Positions 14,576-27,619 of a stretch of DNA of 64,000 nt are shown here, piece after piece. The stretch's first letter is position 1. Every line of letters starts with the position of its first letter. The stretch is taken from assembly GCF_003672135.1 (NCBI RefSeq), contig NC_039517.1:9448601-9512600 (forward strand), given 5' to 3'. Position numbers and translations under genes: made by a program. Below the pieces are notes generated by a model. That model was not told where the DNA came from. It did no database searches and worked only from the letters and a program-made list of their open reading frames with translations. The stretch is from Ooceraea biroi. Its lineage: Eukaryota; Arthropoda; Insecta; Hymenoptera; Formicidae.

Positions 14576-17500
14576 CGGCTGGCTGATGGAGGTGCACGGT
14601 GGGCTTTCGCGACCTGGTGGGGGTCTCCTGACGGAAAACGTTCCGCGCCGGCTGCGCGTTCTCCATCAGGCAACATCAGGCAACGGCACGAACCTTAAGG
14701 CACTGTGCGCATCATGGGAGGAGACACCCATTCTCCGGGGAACAGAATCGGAAGGATCGGAGATCGGGAGGCATAGAAAAAATGCCAAATTTTGCTGAAA
14801 GCGCAAAAGAAAGCTCTTCGACGGTCGGTCTTTCAATTTTTATGATTGCGAGCTATATAAGTCTCGTATATTTTTCTGTCTTTCTCATCAATTCAAACTA
14901 TTCCGGTTTTCATGACGGTGGTTTACGTGAATTTTATGTTTCTTTTTATTTGGACTTATATTTGGATATTCTTGATGCATGCCAGGTAACTATATACAAA
15001 ATTACAGGTACATTTGTTGAAAAAACTGTGCATTTCCCTTTTCTATAAATTTCGATTTCCAGTTACTCGCTTCCATTTTGCCACTCGCAGTTTCTCTCAT
15101 CGCAAGAAAAGAGCCGCAAAATAGCTGGTCTTCAAAGATCACTTCGTTCTATTTTTCAAATACTGAATACTAATGCAGAAATAATCGCCGTCACGTGATT
15201 TCTATCGCTCTCTAAGTCAATAATAATTTCTTCGCGTATTACGCGAGGGAAAGTAAATGCATCTTCGGTGGCCGTTTACATCGCGAAGGCGCGGCCGGCA
15301 TATTAAGGATGCAGCTTCTTAATGCATAGTCGCGTTTTAGCGTAGGTTTTTCCGCGACTGGTTTTATTGTTTCGACCAGACGAGCAGCGATGGCGCGACT
15401 CCTTATAAGGGCTAGAAAATCTTGGCACGGGCGATACAGAACCTCGCAGAAAATTACCGTTTTTACCCCTCTATTCTTTTTCTGCTCGTCGCTCTTGCAA
15501 GCTTCCGCAGTTCCATTTACATCCGCTGCCGTCGTCGTCGAGCACTCTCGTTGCCGAGCCTTCCTTTCATTCTTTGCTTTTTGCGAATTTTTCTCTTCCT
15601 ATTTCCGTTCCTCGCGTCTAGGATCCAAGGCGATGCACTGGTACGCGATTTTCACCAGACAAACGGCAAAACGCAAATATTTGTCAATTCGTAATCACGT
15701 TCTCGCACGAAAAACGCGTCGCTCTTTCTCCTGCGTGCAAGAAAGCTATCTAAACAGTTCTGCAGATATTCTAGCAATGCGTTCTTGAAATACAAATAAT
15801 ATCATCGTTCGTCTTTGGTGTACTACTTTCACAGAATATACGACGCGAGGGGGATCGAAATAACTTTGGCGCACGCGACAAGTTGCGCCGAAATTGGGTT
15901 TCTGCGACGTCCATTGGAACACTTTGCTCGTCCGCGTGATATCGATCGTTCTTTGACGAGGTTTGGAAGACGCGGCAGACGCTACAATGACGCTAACTCG
16001 CATAATTGTTCGGTTATACTCGGGCTAATTGCATCGGTCTCTGTTCGTGCAGCTCCAATCCTCTCGTCTCGCCGTGGCGGAGTACAATCTAATTTATGGC
16101 CAAGCAGCTCGGCAAAGCTACCCGGAGTCCTCGGTTTCACCTGGACGACTCCCCCAGTTCCGGCGCATTCGGATTCAAAGCTCCGCACGAAATCAATACG
16201 TAGATACTGCGCGCCATTTCCCCCGTCCCCGATGTGTCCCCTCGCTTCCGGTAATAAGTTTCTCAACCGTGCCATAAAGTGTGCCAAAAGGAAAAACTAA
16301 AATAGACGAGAGAAAAGAGGTCGTAGATACTGGCGAGCATGGTCGAAAATCGTGGAAATCGCTGTCTTTTAATTTCTTTTGGGCGGAACGAGAGTCACTG
16401 GCTGAAAATAATCCATTCCCGATGATCCTGAAAGGTCTGCAAGGTTCGCGAATTTCTCCGCCACGTGATTACATTAATCAGGCCACCACTGAAGTACTGC
16501 TGCTAGATGAAGCTGCTATTAGTAACTGATAAATTGTTGTCAAGTTTTTACCCAATTTTTATGCAACGCAGACATTCTGTACGTACATTATTTCATATCT
16601 TTGTTGCGTGAGTATCATAATTCTGCGTCGACAGAAATTGTAAAGGTTGAAATGCTTTAGACTTCAGCTTTAGACATCCAAAACAAGCAAGAAGTCTGCA
16701 CGGCGCGATGAAACCGTCGGATTCGTTAAATATCAATTGTTCGGTATCGACAACGTGCAATCAGTCCGTACCAGTCGTCGTAAGGTGAGAGAGGGTTCAG
16801 ACAAAGAAACCAAAGGGAAAAATGCAGCCTGGAACGAAGGACGATGCGCGCTCATCGCGATCGGCGCGTAGAACGGACGGAGCATTATTCGTGCAACGCG
16901 CGTAGGGCGATTCATTCCTCATTGTCCGGCGTCCCTTTGTAACACGTTACACGAGGATAGCTGATGCGGCATATGGGCTCACTCACCGGTGAATCGTTAC
17001 AGTGCGTGCACGGCACGCAATCCAAGCGTGCATACTTGGGCCGGAATTTTCCAGCTAGCCAACAATCACCCCGAGAGACCTGCCAAACGCCAAAAGTACA
17101 TCGCCAGCTGTACAAACCGCGCTAATTAAGAAACAGAAAAATACACGAGCCTCTCGATGTTTCTTTGACGCTTCTTCGATGGTCAATATCTCGCAAGAGC
17201 CGCGAGCAACATCCGCACGTGCTCGAAACGACGTGAAAAATTGGAAGATTGACAGTTCGACGAGCGAGGAAGCTGCTCTCTGTTTACCTTCTTTCGATCC
17301 ATTTCGCGCGGAGGACCAAATATACGAGAGGGTACGAACGGGCGCGCTGAGTGCCGAGGACGAGGGTGGAAAATTGCGTGCTTGCCAGGCGAAACTCGAT
17401 GAGATGTCCATGCGGAATGGCAGCCAGTCACGCCTCGTCGCGAGGACACGCACCGCGGGGGTGAATAAACTAAGCTACCTCTGAAAGGGTGGCCTGCGAT

Positions 17501-18513
17501 GAGACTCGCGCTGTTGATACAGCCGTAGGAAATTACACGCACGGAGCAGAGTCAGTGAGACGCGTGCATTCTACTCGCTGTCTCTCGACGAAATTGGATT
17601 TAATCCTCTCGAGTCCGCGTCTCTCCGGAGAAATGTATCGAATCCAGACTTCTTGCCGAGTATTTTTCCGTAGAGCTTTACGTTCATCAGATTTTAGCAG
17701 GAAAAAATTAAATTTATATTCACAAAGAACTGTTGAAATTGTTGCGATAGGGAATAGAGCAGGGTTGTTCGCTCTTATCTTAAGTTTACAATTGCGATGA
17801 TCGATCTGCACTCTTCGTCTGACATGAGTCGTCTAATCTTCAATTTTGGTGTCATGCAATCCGCATGAAATTTTGGGAATGATTGTACCTCCGCAGCATG
17901 CAAATTGCGACAATCGATAATCAGTGGAAGAATGGAATTGACGGGCGACGAGGTAATTTACTTTAGCAGGACGCCTGAATTAAAGCAAGTCGTCGCGCTT
18001 TAATGCAGTGAGATGCTCAGTCGCAAACAATGAAGGGATGAAGAAGGTCCAGGCAAGCACACAGCGGTGTCCATTAATTTGCTGTTTGTGACATCACATA
18101 GAGAAGCGTGTACTACGATCAATAAAAATTATACAATGAGAATTATATAAAATTATTCAGAGATAGATAAAAATATTTACGTTAATTATATGCTTTACTC
18201 AAAAAATTCCAAGATACATGCTTTATGTAATTCAATATTTATCTTATTATTGCAAAAGACAAAAATTCATTACAGAGATATTTCTTGACAATGATTACAT
18301 CTTGTAATTAACACGTCACAACATGATGTGATTTCTTGTGGGATATAAGAAGAACTGATCGCTGGAAAATTAATATCTGCAACACGTCACTTCACTCGAC
18401 GTCGATCGATAGTATAATTACTGGATGGAATTATTTAAATACATAATATAATACCATGTGCGCGATACATCTAAACACGTTATGTACATATATATGTATG
18501 TATATATATCGTA

Positions 18514-18519
18514 TTTATT
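18514..18519 (-). promoter_or_regulatory. Candidate polyadenylation signal for the tetraspanin gene
   Basis: AATAAA on the minus strand lies about 370 nt after the tetraspanin stop codon, in AT-rich DNA. It would end a 3' UTR covering roughly 18,500-18,887. Position and hexamer are seen; its use is inferred. Confidence 0.5.
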
Positions 18520-18887
18520 ACGGCACATATATAAGGTACATGATGCATTATCATCCTAATGATACATGCAACTAACGAAGACGCCTTAAACATATAAATT
18601 ATGTATATCGAAAAGTGTAAAGAATAATGATCATTGTAATGGCGCAAATAAGCGAACAAATCAGCGAAAACTGTACAAAATCAAGAATGGAGATTCGTTT
18701 TGTTGATTATCATGGTCCAATCGGATGTAACGCTGATAGCGACGATTAATTTCGTCGATCGTGAAACTGCATGAACGGCCATGGAAGAAATCTCTTCAAA
18801 AAGATCCTGCTGTCTTCTTCATCTCCTCCCTGTTCCTCTTTACCAAGAAGAAGGGGATACACTTTAGATTGTGTAATTAGCTTCCTG

Positions 18888-21173
18888 TCATTTGATCATC
18901 TTGAAGAGCGCGCAAGAGAATATCATCCCGAAGAACTGTAATGAATTGAGAATTATAATAATCTTGATACTATAGAATATAAATATGATGAATATAAATT
19001 CATGCGGAAGATGTCTGCTTAAATGCAGCACACAAAAATGCTAATCACAAAACGACTTTATCAGCCAGTTTGATAAAAGTGCTCCAGTCGAAGCAAAAGT
19101 ATTCAGGTGTTCCAAAACAAGAATATTTCCTACAAATGAATATATTAATGAAGACCTTATAAAAAAAGTTAAAAGAGTTCTTATTATTTATTCCTATTCT
19201 CTTAATCTTTTCTTACTTTCTTTTACTTCTCCTTTTTATTTTCAACAGTTACTCTCGTAAAAATGTAATGCAAAAAAAATATAAAACATTAACATTAAAC
19301 ATAGAAAAGAAACAGTCGCACTGTAAAATTGATGCACTGTAAAGTTGATCCGATCGTAAAAGGGATTCGTCTGAACTTGACTACCGAGCATCATGGCTTC
19401 TTGTAAATTTTTAACACAGAGGTGGAGGATCCACCATAAAGATGCAACTGCTCGCTTACCATAAGACATGCGACTGCGATACCGGCGCCGCCCATTATGA
19501 CCGCGTGCCGCTGCATGTAGACCCTCGTGCCTTCGATGCAACCCTCCACGTAAGCGTTTGATGGATTCACCGTGTCCGCACCGGTATTGCAGTGGAATCG
19601 CTGCGAGCAGATCGTCGCCCCGTGAGAAGCGCGATTCCTCATCGGGCTCGCGAGAAAGCCGATCGCAGGAGTGAAAGCGTGAGAGGTAGAGATGACAGGG
19701 AGGAATGGGGCGGTCAGGGCTCGGCCGATTAAGTAATTGCAGCCAAATTGACGGTCTCGCGACGCGGGAAATCGGCGATTCGTGAGCCGTTACGAGAGTA
19801 CTCGCGGGATCGTTTAAAAACACGGAATGAATCACTCGCGCCCAAATCATGATCGTCCCCCTCAACCCCCGGCGAGAACTCAGCGAGAAAGGTCGTCGGA
19901 GATCTTACCGTGAAGAATTCCGCGAGAATCAAGAGAAGCGAGCTACAGATTTTACTGGTGAATGTTAAAAATTGTCTCCTCGATGGTACCTGGCGATAAT
20001 ACTGGACGGGCATCATTAAGCAGCGAGGAGACGTAATCAATGCCGTATAAGCATGAGTGCATCATGAGACGCACGCACGCAGCGAATTACCGTCATTAAC
20101 TCACGCACGATCAGCCAGCTGTTTCATCGAGCGATGCGACCGCGAGATTTATAAGTGAGTTTTACCTGGCCAGGTTGAATCTCTCGGCAGCAACTCTCCG
20201 GCACGTTAAGACCGTAGCTTCCCCAGTCTCTCCAGCTGTTAACGCCGCAACAGTGGAGCTGAAAATTCGTGAAAGTCGAGGGATCAACTCCGAGAGAAGT
20301 TACTCGAGTCGTAATTGAACTCGGCTAATGAAGCGGACTCGACGAAGTGATAAAAATCCCGCGGTATTACTCACCGTCGATTGCGTGGTGTCCCAGGCAT
20401 CTCGGATGGATTTGCGATGATCGTAGAGCCTTATCGAACTCTTCATCTCCCTGTCGACTGTACTCAGCAGTTTCTCACGGAAAACGTATCCCAGCACGCC
20501 GCCAATCAGCATGGTCACGAATAGCAAGAACACAATTATGAAGTACTGAAAGAATCGTCGTTATTAGCATTGCCGTCTTTGTTACAGTGGAAATGAGTTT
20601 GAATGATCTGCGCCTTCAAAGCACAGGAAGCTAATAAAATCCGAATTTTCGTAGAGATCTACAGGAATAATGAGACTTCAATTTTCCTGGGCAGAAATTC
20701 GACTCGAGACCTAGATTGTCGACTTGAACGTTAACGCTAGAAATGGAGACGTTAGTCGTTCCAAACGGATGCCCCGCACTTACTGTCAAGAGCATGCACT
20801 TGACTTCCCGCGACGCGCCGACACATCCGAAGAAGGCGATAAGTGCCACGACGATTCCGCCGACTAGCAGGACGTAAACTGCACCGGTCAACAGATCGTT
20901 CCCCACGAGTTCACCTATATATGGCACTTTGTCGACTAGAGCCCATATACCCAAGCCCATCACAACAATCCCGCCAATCTAAAACACAAATTACAAAGGT
21001 ACTTGATGACGATCTTGAGGTAACATAATTTTATCTTACATTATTTATGATATATTATCGTATCTTTAACAAAACCATACAAGTATAAGACTTACGAAAA
21101 TGATGAAGTTCGTCAAGAACAAAGCATACTTCATGAAGCGGCCGCAGCCGTCCATCTCCGTTCCGTATCCCAT
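18888..21173 (-). CDS. Tsp74F: Tetraspanin, Tsp74F-like, complete coding region
   Basis: This is a four-transmembrane scaffold protein of the tetraspanin family, expected in the plasma membrane or endosomal membranes, where it organises partner proteins. Coding exons in transcription order are 21,173-21,096; 20,978-20,784; 20,545-20,375; 20,258-20,166; 19,600-19,460; 18,935-18,888. Every junction is phase 0 with GT-AG ends, giving 241 aa. The start MGYGTEMDGCGRFMKY leads into TM1 (about 17-39). TM2 is about 58-80 and ends in GCVGA (77-81); TM3 is about 92-112; TM4 is about 211-236. The large extracellular loop has the family CCG motif (Cys151-Cys152-Gly153), then Cys171-Cys172, Cys183 and Cys200, making a six-cysteine loop. 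Length is normal for the family. The symbol rests on my recollection of the Drosophila Tsp74F N-terminus and TM2-TM3 region; the family call is far firmer than the orthology. A 5' UTR intron just upstream of the ATG is possible. Confidence 0.93.
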
Positions 21174-22163
21174 TCCGTTCTATCCGTGACAATCTGTTGA
21201 TGAGCCGATAAACAAAGCGTTAATGAGCGCTAGCAATAAATTGAGAGGACGAGAAGATAAAGCGACGTTTCACCAGTTCGCTTTTCATTAGCGCAATTAA
21301 CAGCGTTGCTGTTTCCAACTGTCCCGTATATTAAACTTCGAGCGCGTTTCGCGCGAGGATTCTATGCTTTTTACTCATGAAAATTAATAGCAAAACATTT
21401 CTTATCTTTCTATACTGCTTCGGCCATTACATTATTTTATGGCCGCACAGCAAACGTAATAATATTAAGTGGCTGCGTCACGAATCTCGATGGAATAATT
21501 AGTCGAATTCTCATTACAGTCACGTACTCGCTCTTAATTATGTCACACGTCTCATCGTGACATCAGACTTATGTTTGTCCCAGTTTAAAATACCTTGGCC
21601 ATTCGCGCGTAGCCTTGACCATGTTCATACACACACGGATGACGGATTTAATTAATCTCACGGCAATCTAAAACTCGGTAGCACGAGACGCACACAATGC
21701 AGTTTAAAGAATTAAAAAATGTTAAGCGCGGTTTTAGTTAATCGCATCATTCATGAATCAAACATCAAGGACTTCGTTCGTTGTTTAATTGTTTAATTTC
21801 AGGTGGATATTGCTCTCGATTCACGCACTCTGGAGCCTTAATTGTATCCCTTACAAATTGCCGTGCAATTTAATGTAATCCAAGTTCGCGTTTTCCCACT
21901 GTGTAAATAATGCGCGCTTATTAACGCGCCATTCTAACAGCTATTTATGAATCGTACGCAGGAGTACGTGATCACCGTGAATTTTCTACGACTCGGTAGG
22001 CAATCGGTGACTTCCTGTTTTGCGGATACTGCGCACCGGGCTCGGTGCTACTCTATTGTTTACTGAATGCGTAATAATCCCGGCACCGGTATCGCCGCCA
22101 AACAATTTTCATATCTGCGCCACAAAACCGTTGAATCTAAATGAAACCAGGGTACTCCAGACG

Positions 22164-22215
22164 CAGCGCAAGGTATCCCAGAACTCGCGCGCGAATTCGG
22201 GGACACCTTGCGCTG
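22164..22215. repeat. 52-bp near-perfect palindrome
   Basis: The two 26-base halves are inverted repeats with 23 of 26 complementary positions and essentially no spacer, centred on CGCG|CGCG. The arms start with CAGCGCAAGGT and end with ACCTTGCGCTG. Read as minus-strand RNA, two of the three mismatches become G-U pairs. It could be a hairpin RNA, a cruciform-forming site, or the relic of an inverted duplication. Confidence 0.85.
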
Positions 22216-23631
22216 ACATAACGGCCGGTTCCCGGGGAACGCGTTCACCTGTCGCAGCTACGTATCGTCCTACGTCGACCAATACATCGAGTTACATAAC
22301 TCGGACCTCTGAAAGAGTTCTTGGATTAACGCGGCCGTCCGTTGATCGCTATCGTCCCTCCGCAATACGGCACACCGCGCCCACATAAGGTTGCGTGTTT
22401 TGTAACGCATTATACGGACCTCGGTCACGCACCGGCAACACGCCGCCACGAAAACGCGTTACGAGACTGAGAGAGAAAGTGACTTCTCCCGGCGTGTACG
22501 TTGGGTAATCCACGGCCGGAGTGTGCTCCGTGAAAATGACGGAGTGCTCGAGAGAGCACTTGCCGCGATCCTGCATCCCGCAAGTGACATCACTTCGCGC
22601 GAGCTTCTCGCCGATCCGCTCGATTGCGAAACGCTCGCTCGAACCGTACGCGAACCGCGTCCGCGATTACGGCTCGTTCTACGAAGCCGGAATGAAGTCA
22701 TGGGAGAATTTATCCACGGTCTGCAGAGCGGCCCGAGGCTGAGTATTAATGAATTTTTTTAAGTCAATGCGGGAGTTCTTTTCGGGGTCATCGCGGAGTC
22801 GAAGAATAAACGAAGAAGGATCCGCGATAAGCGAGACGTGCCTTATCTCGCACGTCTGGGAAATTGCACGCCGACCTACGCAGGTCTGCAAAATTAATCT
22901 GCAACTCGAGAGTTGCAGAACTCACGAGATGCTGATGACTCTGCGTCAGATCCTGTTCTGGGAAAATTCAGAAATGGGTTACGCAAATGTATCATCTGTT
23001 CCGACGGAATCGTAACGATGCAATAAGAACATCATCTGACATCATCGGTTAAAAGCACGTCGCAGTCATCCGCAGGGATGCTGAAGTATGTAGGACGATA
23101 TTCGCAGTTGAACGCGTTCCGCATGAAATAAGTATTGAATCTGCATACAATTCAATTTGTAAGAATTCATGCATCGATGAACGTGCGTGCATAAAAAAAA
23201 TAGATATTTTTATTTCGCGAGGAGTGGCGATGTATGAATGCACCTCACGGTTTTCAGCTTAATTATACGTCGTAGGATAGCGCTGTCTTTGTCTTGCAAA
23301 GAGAAACATCGCCATTCGTTAAACGCACGGCAGACTACTCTTGGGCAATTTTACGATCGATTCCGTAGTACTCGAGAGAAGCAGAGAAACATGACGCCGA
23401 CGCGCAAAAAGCTGCTTTATGCGAGTCAATTAACAGTTCTTACTTTCAATATTAATCATCGAGATAAGCGCAACGGGTTCTCCGTACGCGAGAAAACAGC
23501 ATCCACGTTGCCTCTCAGTCAGAACAATCGAGCATTTATCCGAAGTCGAAGCGATTCGAAGTGAGTGGGTGAATACGTGTTCCTCGCAAATCTTTCTCTC
23601 TCTTTCTCTCTTGGGCATGCTAAGAATAAAC

Positions 23632-23649
23632 GTGGTGTGCGCACACCAC
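23632..23649. repeat. 18-bp perfect palindrome
   Basis: GTGGTGTGCGCACACCAC is identical on both strands. A dimeric transcription-factor site is one possible reading; no factor is assigned. Confidence 0.8.
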
Positions 23650-26600
23650 CTGTGAACGATCTCGTCGCCAAGACAATCCGCAAATCGTGTCGAGAGAAAC
23701 GACGAGCGGGAAGAAGGAAGAGTCTGAAAGGAGAACGGGGGGCCCTTTTCGACGAATCGAGAGTTGATCTGGGCACAAGGTCATCAGGTTTTATTCTATA
23801 GCTTTTCTTCCAACACCGCTAAGATCTGACTATCATTGTTGCATACTTTTTCAAGAGCGTCAACTTGACACGTGAAATCAGAGCATGTTTCGATGGCTGC
23901 TTTGCGTGTCATGTTTCTTCGTTCTTGCGATTCATTCTTGCGATCGTTCGTCGTGTGATTTCAAATGATTTTCATGAACGATACACATTGGGTGACGGAA
24001 TCGGCAATATTCCAGTCCTGCGATTTAACTGTTAGCGTTATATCGGCATTCCGAAATTACGCGAAAGCTCAGCGAGTGATTTCAATGCTCACGTTCGGGG
24101 CAATCTAGAACAAAACACATCGCGCGCGAATAGAATTCCAACTGTTGGACCGACTGTTATTCTGAGATATTTCGTGATCGAAATAGCTGTTCAGGGAGCC
24201 ACAAAATTGCAACATTAGTAGCATTGCGCAATTGTTGCGCAGGTCGTGAGTAAACGGATAGCTATTTTATGAATAAAATCATTTTTCTCAATTCTCGGAA
24301 ATGTTGTAATTATACGTCCTGTTTATTTCTTTTCGATGCAATTAATTGTTTCTTGAGCAAGTCTCACTTCGGTCAAGCGTAATTAAATACTTGAAAGGAG
24401 GAATAAAGGAATGTTGTAAAATTATTATTCTGCATATACATAAAAATAAACAGGTTCGAACGTGGAATAGTTTAACCGACGCGGATCAAGCTTGTTTAAT
24501 CGTTTTCGCGCGATAATTACAAGCCGTCAGTAAAAGCAAGTCTCATGTTGTCAGTACGATGCGAAATACCTACGCATCAGAAACATCAAGACCAGTTGAA
24601 GACATAAACACATATACCACGGAGCTTTGCGGCAGACTTACAATTATTCGCATTGCCAGCCACTTTCTCGTTTATTAGTCATCCGGCTCGTTTAAGCGCA
24701 AATTGAATTAGCACGTAGAAATTTCTCACCGTATTTCTCGCCCGGCATTTCTTGCGTTCAACTGTGGGAATTGATATTATAATATTTGGCAAACGTGGGC
24801 GTAAGTTAATCCGTGTATCATGCCCTCAATCAACTAAATGATCTCTAATTATACTTCCTCTCTGATTCACGTCGTCAAAAAACATTACGAGGAAAAACCG
24901 TCATCATCCGTCAAGCTAAACGAGTCTCTCTTGAATACGGAATAAGGCACATTGCGCATTAACGACTTTGTTTGTATCCGGTCTGAAAAATTCGCTTTCC
25001 ATTTCAAAGATTTCTTTCGAAGATTTACAGGACAGGTTCTCGACTCATTCTCTAACTTAAATCTTTTTTATCTTCCTTTTTAGGAAAAGAAAAACGCCGA
25101 ACACAGGAAACCACCGACCCGGGTTTGCTTCATAACTCAGATTACTGTCCCAGACTTGAATGCAAACGGCGTGGAAGTTCAGCGATGAATCATAACTACG
25201 CAGCGGCTTCTCTCCCAGTCGTAAAAGCGAAGGGCAGAAACGAATTTTCATGGGTGCCGTGAATGAGTGTTCCGCAACGGACGCCGATCGATCTATCGCC
25301 TGGGCACCGCGCTACTCACGTCGATCCTTGGCCGAGGTTCCTTTCTCCGGAGCTAGCCAGCAGTCAGCCACGGAAAAACAAACGATTCCTTTCTCTGCCG
25401 CTTGGAAAGTCGCCCCCGCTTCGGCGTCTCGAAGATTCGAGACGAGATCTCGTGGCGTTCGGCAACCCCGGAAGACGCTATGGGAAATCACCGGCAACGC
25501 AGTCGAGCAGTCGTTTTCACTCTCAATGATCGAGGATCCGCACTTGGAGCACGAGACGAAACGACCGGACGCTGGACGATCAAGCGTGGACACGCGCGAT
25601 TTCAGGCCGTGCCGGAGTGAAACTGAAATGGTAAGACCGACTGAACTTCTACACCGCTCACACTCTCTCTTTCCATCTCTTTCCATCTCCGTCCAGCCAT
25701 TTGCCTCCTGCTCTTTCGGTCTCCTTCTCTCTCCTGCCGCTTTTGTGTAGAGTCTCTCTCCCTCTCTATTCCCTTCTTCCTCTGTCTCTCTGTGTATCTC
25801 TTGCCTTCTCTCTCTTTCTCTCGGTCGGTCTCCCTTTTATGCTCAACGAATCGCGCTTACCGTAGCGTGCACGTACGCGTCGCGTTGCTTTACTACCATC
25901 GCGTTACTACTATTATGGTCTAACTATAGTACAAGCCGTTGTATACGGGGACGGTTGCGTGCACGAGGAAAATCCACGACCCTGGTCTAACGAAAGTGGG
26001 GAACCACGTTTAGGTACAGGTAGCGCAAACGCACCGCATACACGCACACTCGTGCACACGCAGGCGGCACGAGGGGACCGCTTACTCGGGGCCCTACTTT
26101 CGGGCGAGAACACACGTAGACACGTGTGTGGTAATCAAGCCGTCTGCAAATGGCGATCCATTGATTTAACGTCACGACGATGATGACACGTCGTTGAAAA
26201 CGTGGTGTTTTGACTAATGTTTGTCGGGCCATCCTTTAACGATTGGCACGCTAAACACGCGGAAAGCTTAATTAAGGAACAAATACATCATTTTTGTACA
26301 ATTTTATATTATATTATTCTGGTATGGAAAATAACTTTATAACTATTATTCTATTATTATTAGTTATTATTAAGTTATTAGTTATTATTAGAGTTCTATT
26401 TCTACGAAATTTTATAGAGATAGAGTACTCTCCTAATTTATAAAATAAATATTGCTCTTTCTCAGACTCTCTCGAATTTCAAGTCTAATTTACATTTCTC
26501 TCGGTGGCTTCTGTACTTTCTATAGCTTTCTCTATATTTTAGGAGTACCCGCGTAATTACCGCGGAATTTCAAACAGCAAGCATAACGTAGATCGTCAAG

Positions 26601-27273
26601 GGTATGTGTCATAAAACGCGAAACGCTCGACGTGGGTGGGTCGCGATCATTTTTAACACGCACATCACGTGCTTCCGTCATCTCCAAAGTTAGGTGGCAC
26701 TCGATAGCTGTAATTTCTACGTTTGCTTTATCGTCTACTCCACCCAAGTAATGATCATCGTCCCTAATTGAAGCAATCAGCAATCTGAAGGTTCCCGATC
26801 TGAAGGTTTCCGATCAAGCCATCAATGTCATATGGTAATTTCGTGATTATTCTGCGGGATGACACATGCCATAACATAAGGACACTTGTCTAAATGATTC
26901 CAAGGCATACACGCGCTTTATTTGACAAAGAAATTGTCAGTTCTAGCTCCAACTACGCAAGTCTAATCTGAACATCATTTTCCATTTTCTGCAGAAAATT
27001 ATCAATACCTTTTTGCGTATCATGTGAAACAAATTGAATCAAAATTCGCAACAAACACAAAATGCTTCATTATCGCGCAATTCTGAAAATCGATTGCTTT
27101 TTCCTCTCAGATCAACTTCGAACAACGTAGAAAAAATAAAATGGTCACGTCCATTAATTAATCGCGATTTAATTACAGGTGAATCGCGCTCCACGCTTCG
27201 TAAATTTGAACGCTTCGATCTCCCGTCGATATCGTACTCGAACTCGAACTCGACCGGCGCTGCGCGAGTGTGC

Positions 27274-27282
27274 AAGATGGCG
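27274..27282 (+). promoter_or_regulatory. AAGATGGCG element upstream of Tdrd3
   Basis: AAGATGGCG lies about 340 bp upstream of the Tdrd3 start codon. This matches the core of YY1/Pho-type sites that often sit just downstream of transcription starts of housekeeping genes. The ATG inside it opens a frame of about 30 codons that does not join the Tdrd3 frame. Its role as a Tdrd3 promoter element is inference. Confidence 0.35.
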
Positions 27283-27619
27283 ACGAGTGTTTTCAGGTTG
27301 GATAGGTGCGGTTCTCTCGGCGCGGTTATAAATCGTCGTATCGGCTATCGACGCTATCTCGTGCAATAGATCGCACCTGCTAAAGTCCATCCGGATGGAC
27401 CGGAGCATCCGATCGAATCGCCAGTAAAACGTTCCGCCGCGACTTGCGACAGTCTCGCGCTCGGTCAGCTGTCAGATGTTTGTATACGCGCGACCCGTTA
27501 GTACATCGTGTGTAGTGCATCGCGGAATCATTACGGACAGGACGTAATAACGCGTCGCGATCGGCTGCGTTGGATTCGATGAGAGTGCCTGCCGCACGAG
27601 GAGAGAGCCCGGCACAGAC

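Larger units (their letters stand above)
1..18887. other. Gene-poor region, no supported gene
   Basis: I read both strands and could not recognise a protein family, a run of phase-compatible exons, or an RNA gene here. The open frames present (up to about 180 codons) are what CpG-rich DNA gives by chance: arginine/serine/proline-rich, low-complexity, with overlapping frames on both strands. The last few hundred bases (about 18,500-18,887) are probably the 3' UTR of the minus-strand tetraspanin. Visible structure is limited to palindromes at 4,508-4,542, 6,064-6,107 and 6,813-6,828, a GT-rich tract near 14,110, a GGT-rich stretch near 14,510-14,575, and CT-rich tracts near 7,850 and 12,000. 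It may be intergenic or part of a long intron of a gene outside the window. Confidence 0.6.
21174..27619. other. Intergenic region between the tetraspanin and Tdrd3 genes
   Basis: The two genes are divergent, so this 6.4 kb should hold both promoters and any 5' UTR exons. I see no coding exon of a known family. Noted structure: a 52-bp near-perfect palindrome (22,164-22,215), an 18-bp palindrome (23,632-23,649), a CT-rich tract near 25,660-25,830, a short TTATTA-type tandem repeat near 26,340-26,395, and an AAGATGGCG element near 27,274. Apparent splice donors occur (for example GTAAGA on the plus strand near 25,631), but no exon could be completed. Confidence 0.6.

Noticed and set aside
25250..25750. 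166-codon open frame, plus strand, with a GTAAGA donor near 25,631
   Set aside because: Not recognisable as any family, ends in a CT-rich tract, and no partner exon with matching phase could be found.
27277..27369. 30-codon frame starting in the AAGATGGCG element
   Set aside because: No similarity, and the frame closes before the Tdrd3 start. More likely a 5' UTR or promoter motif than a protein.
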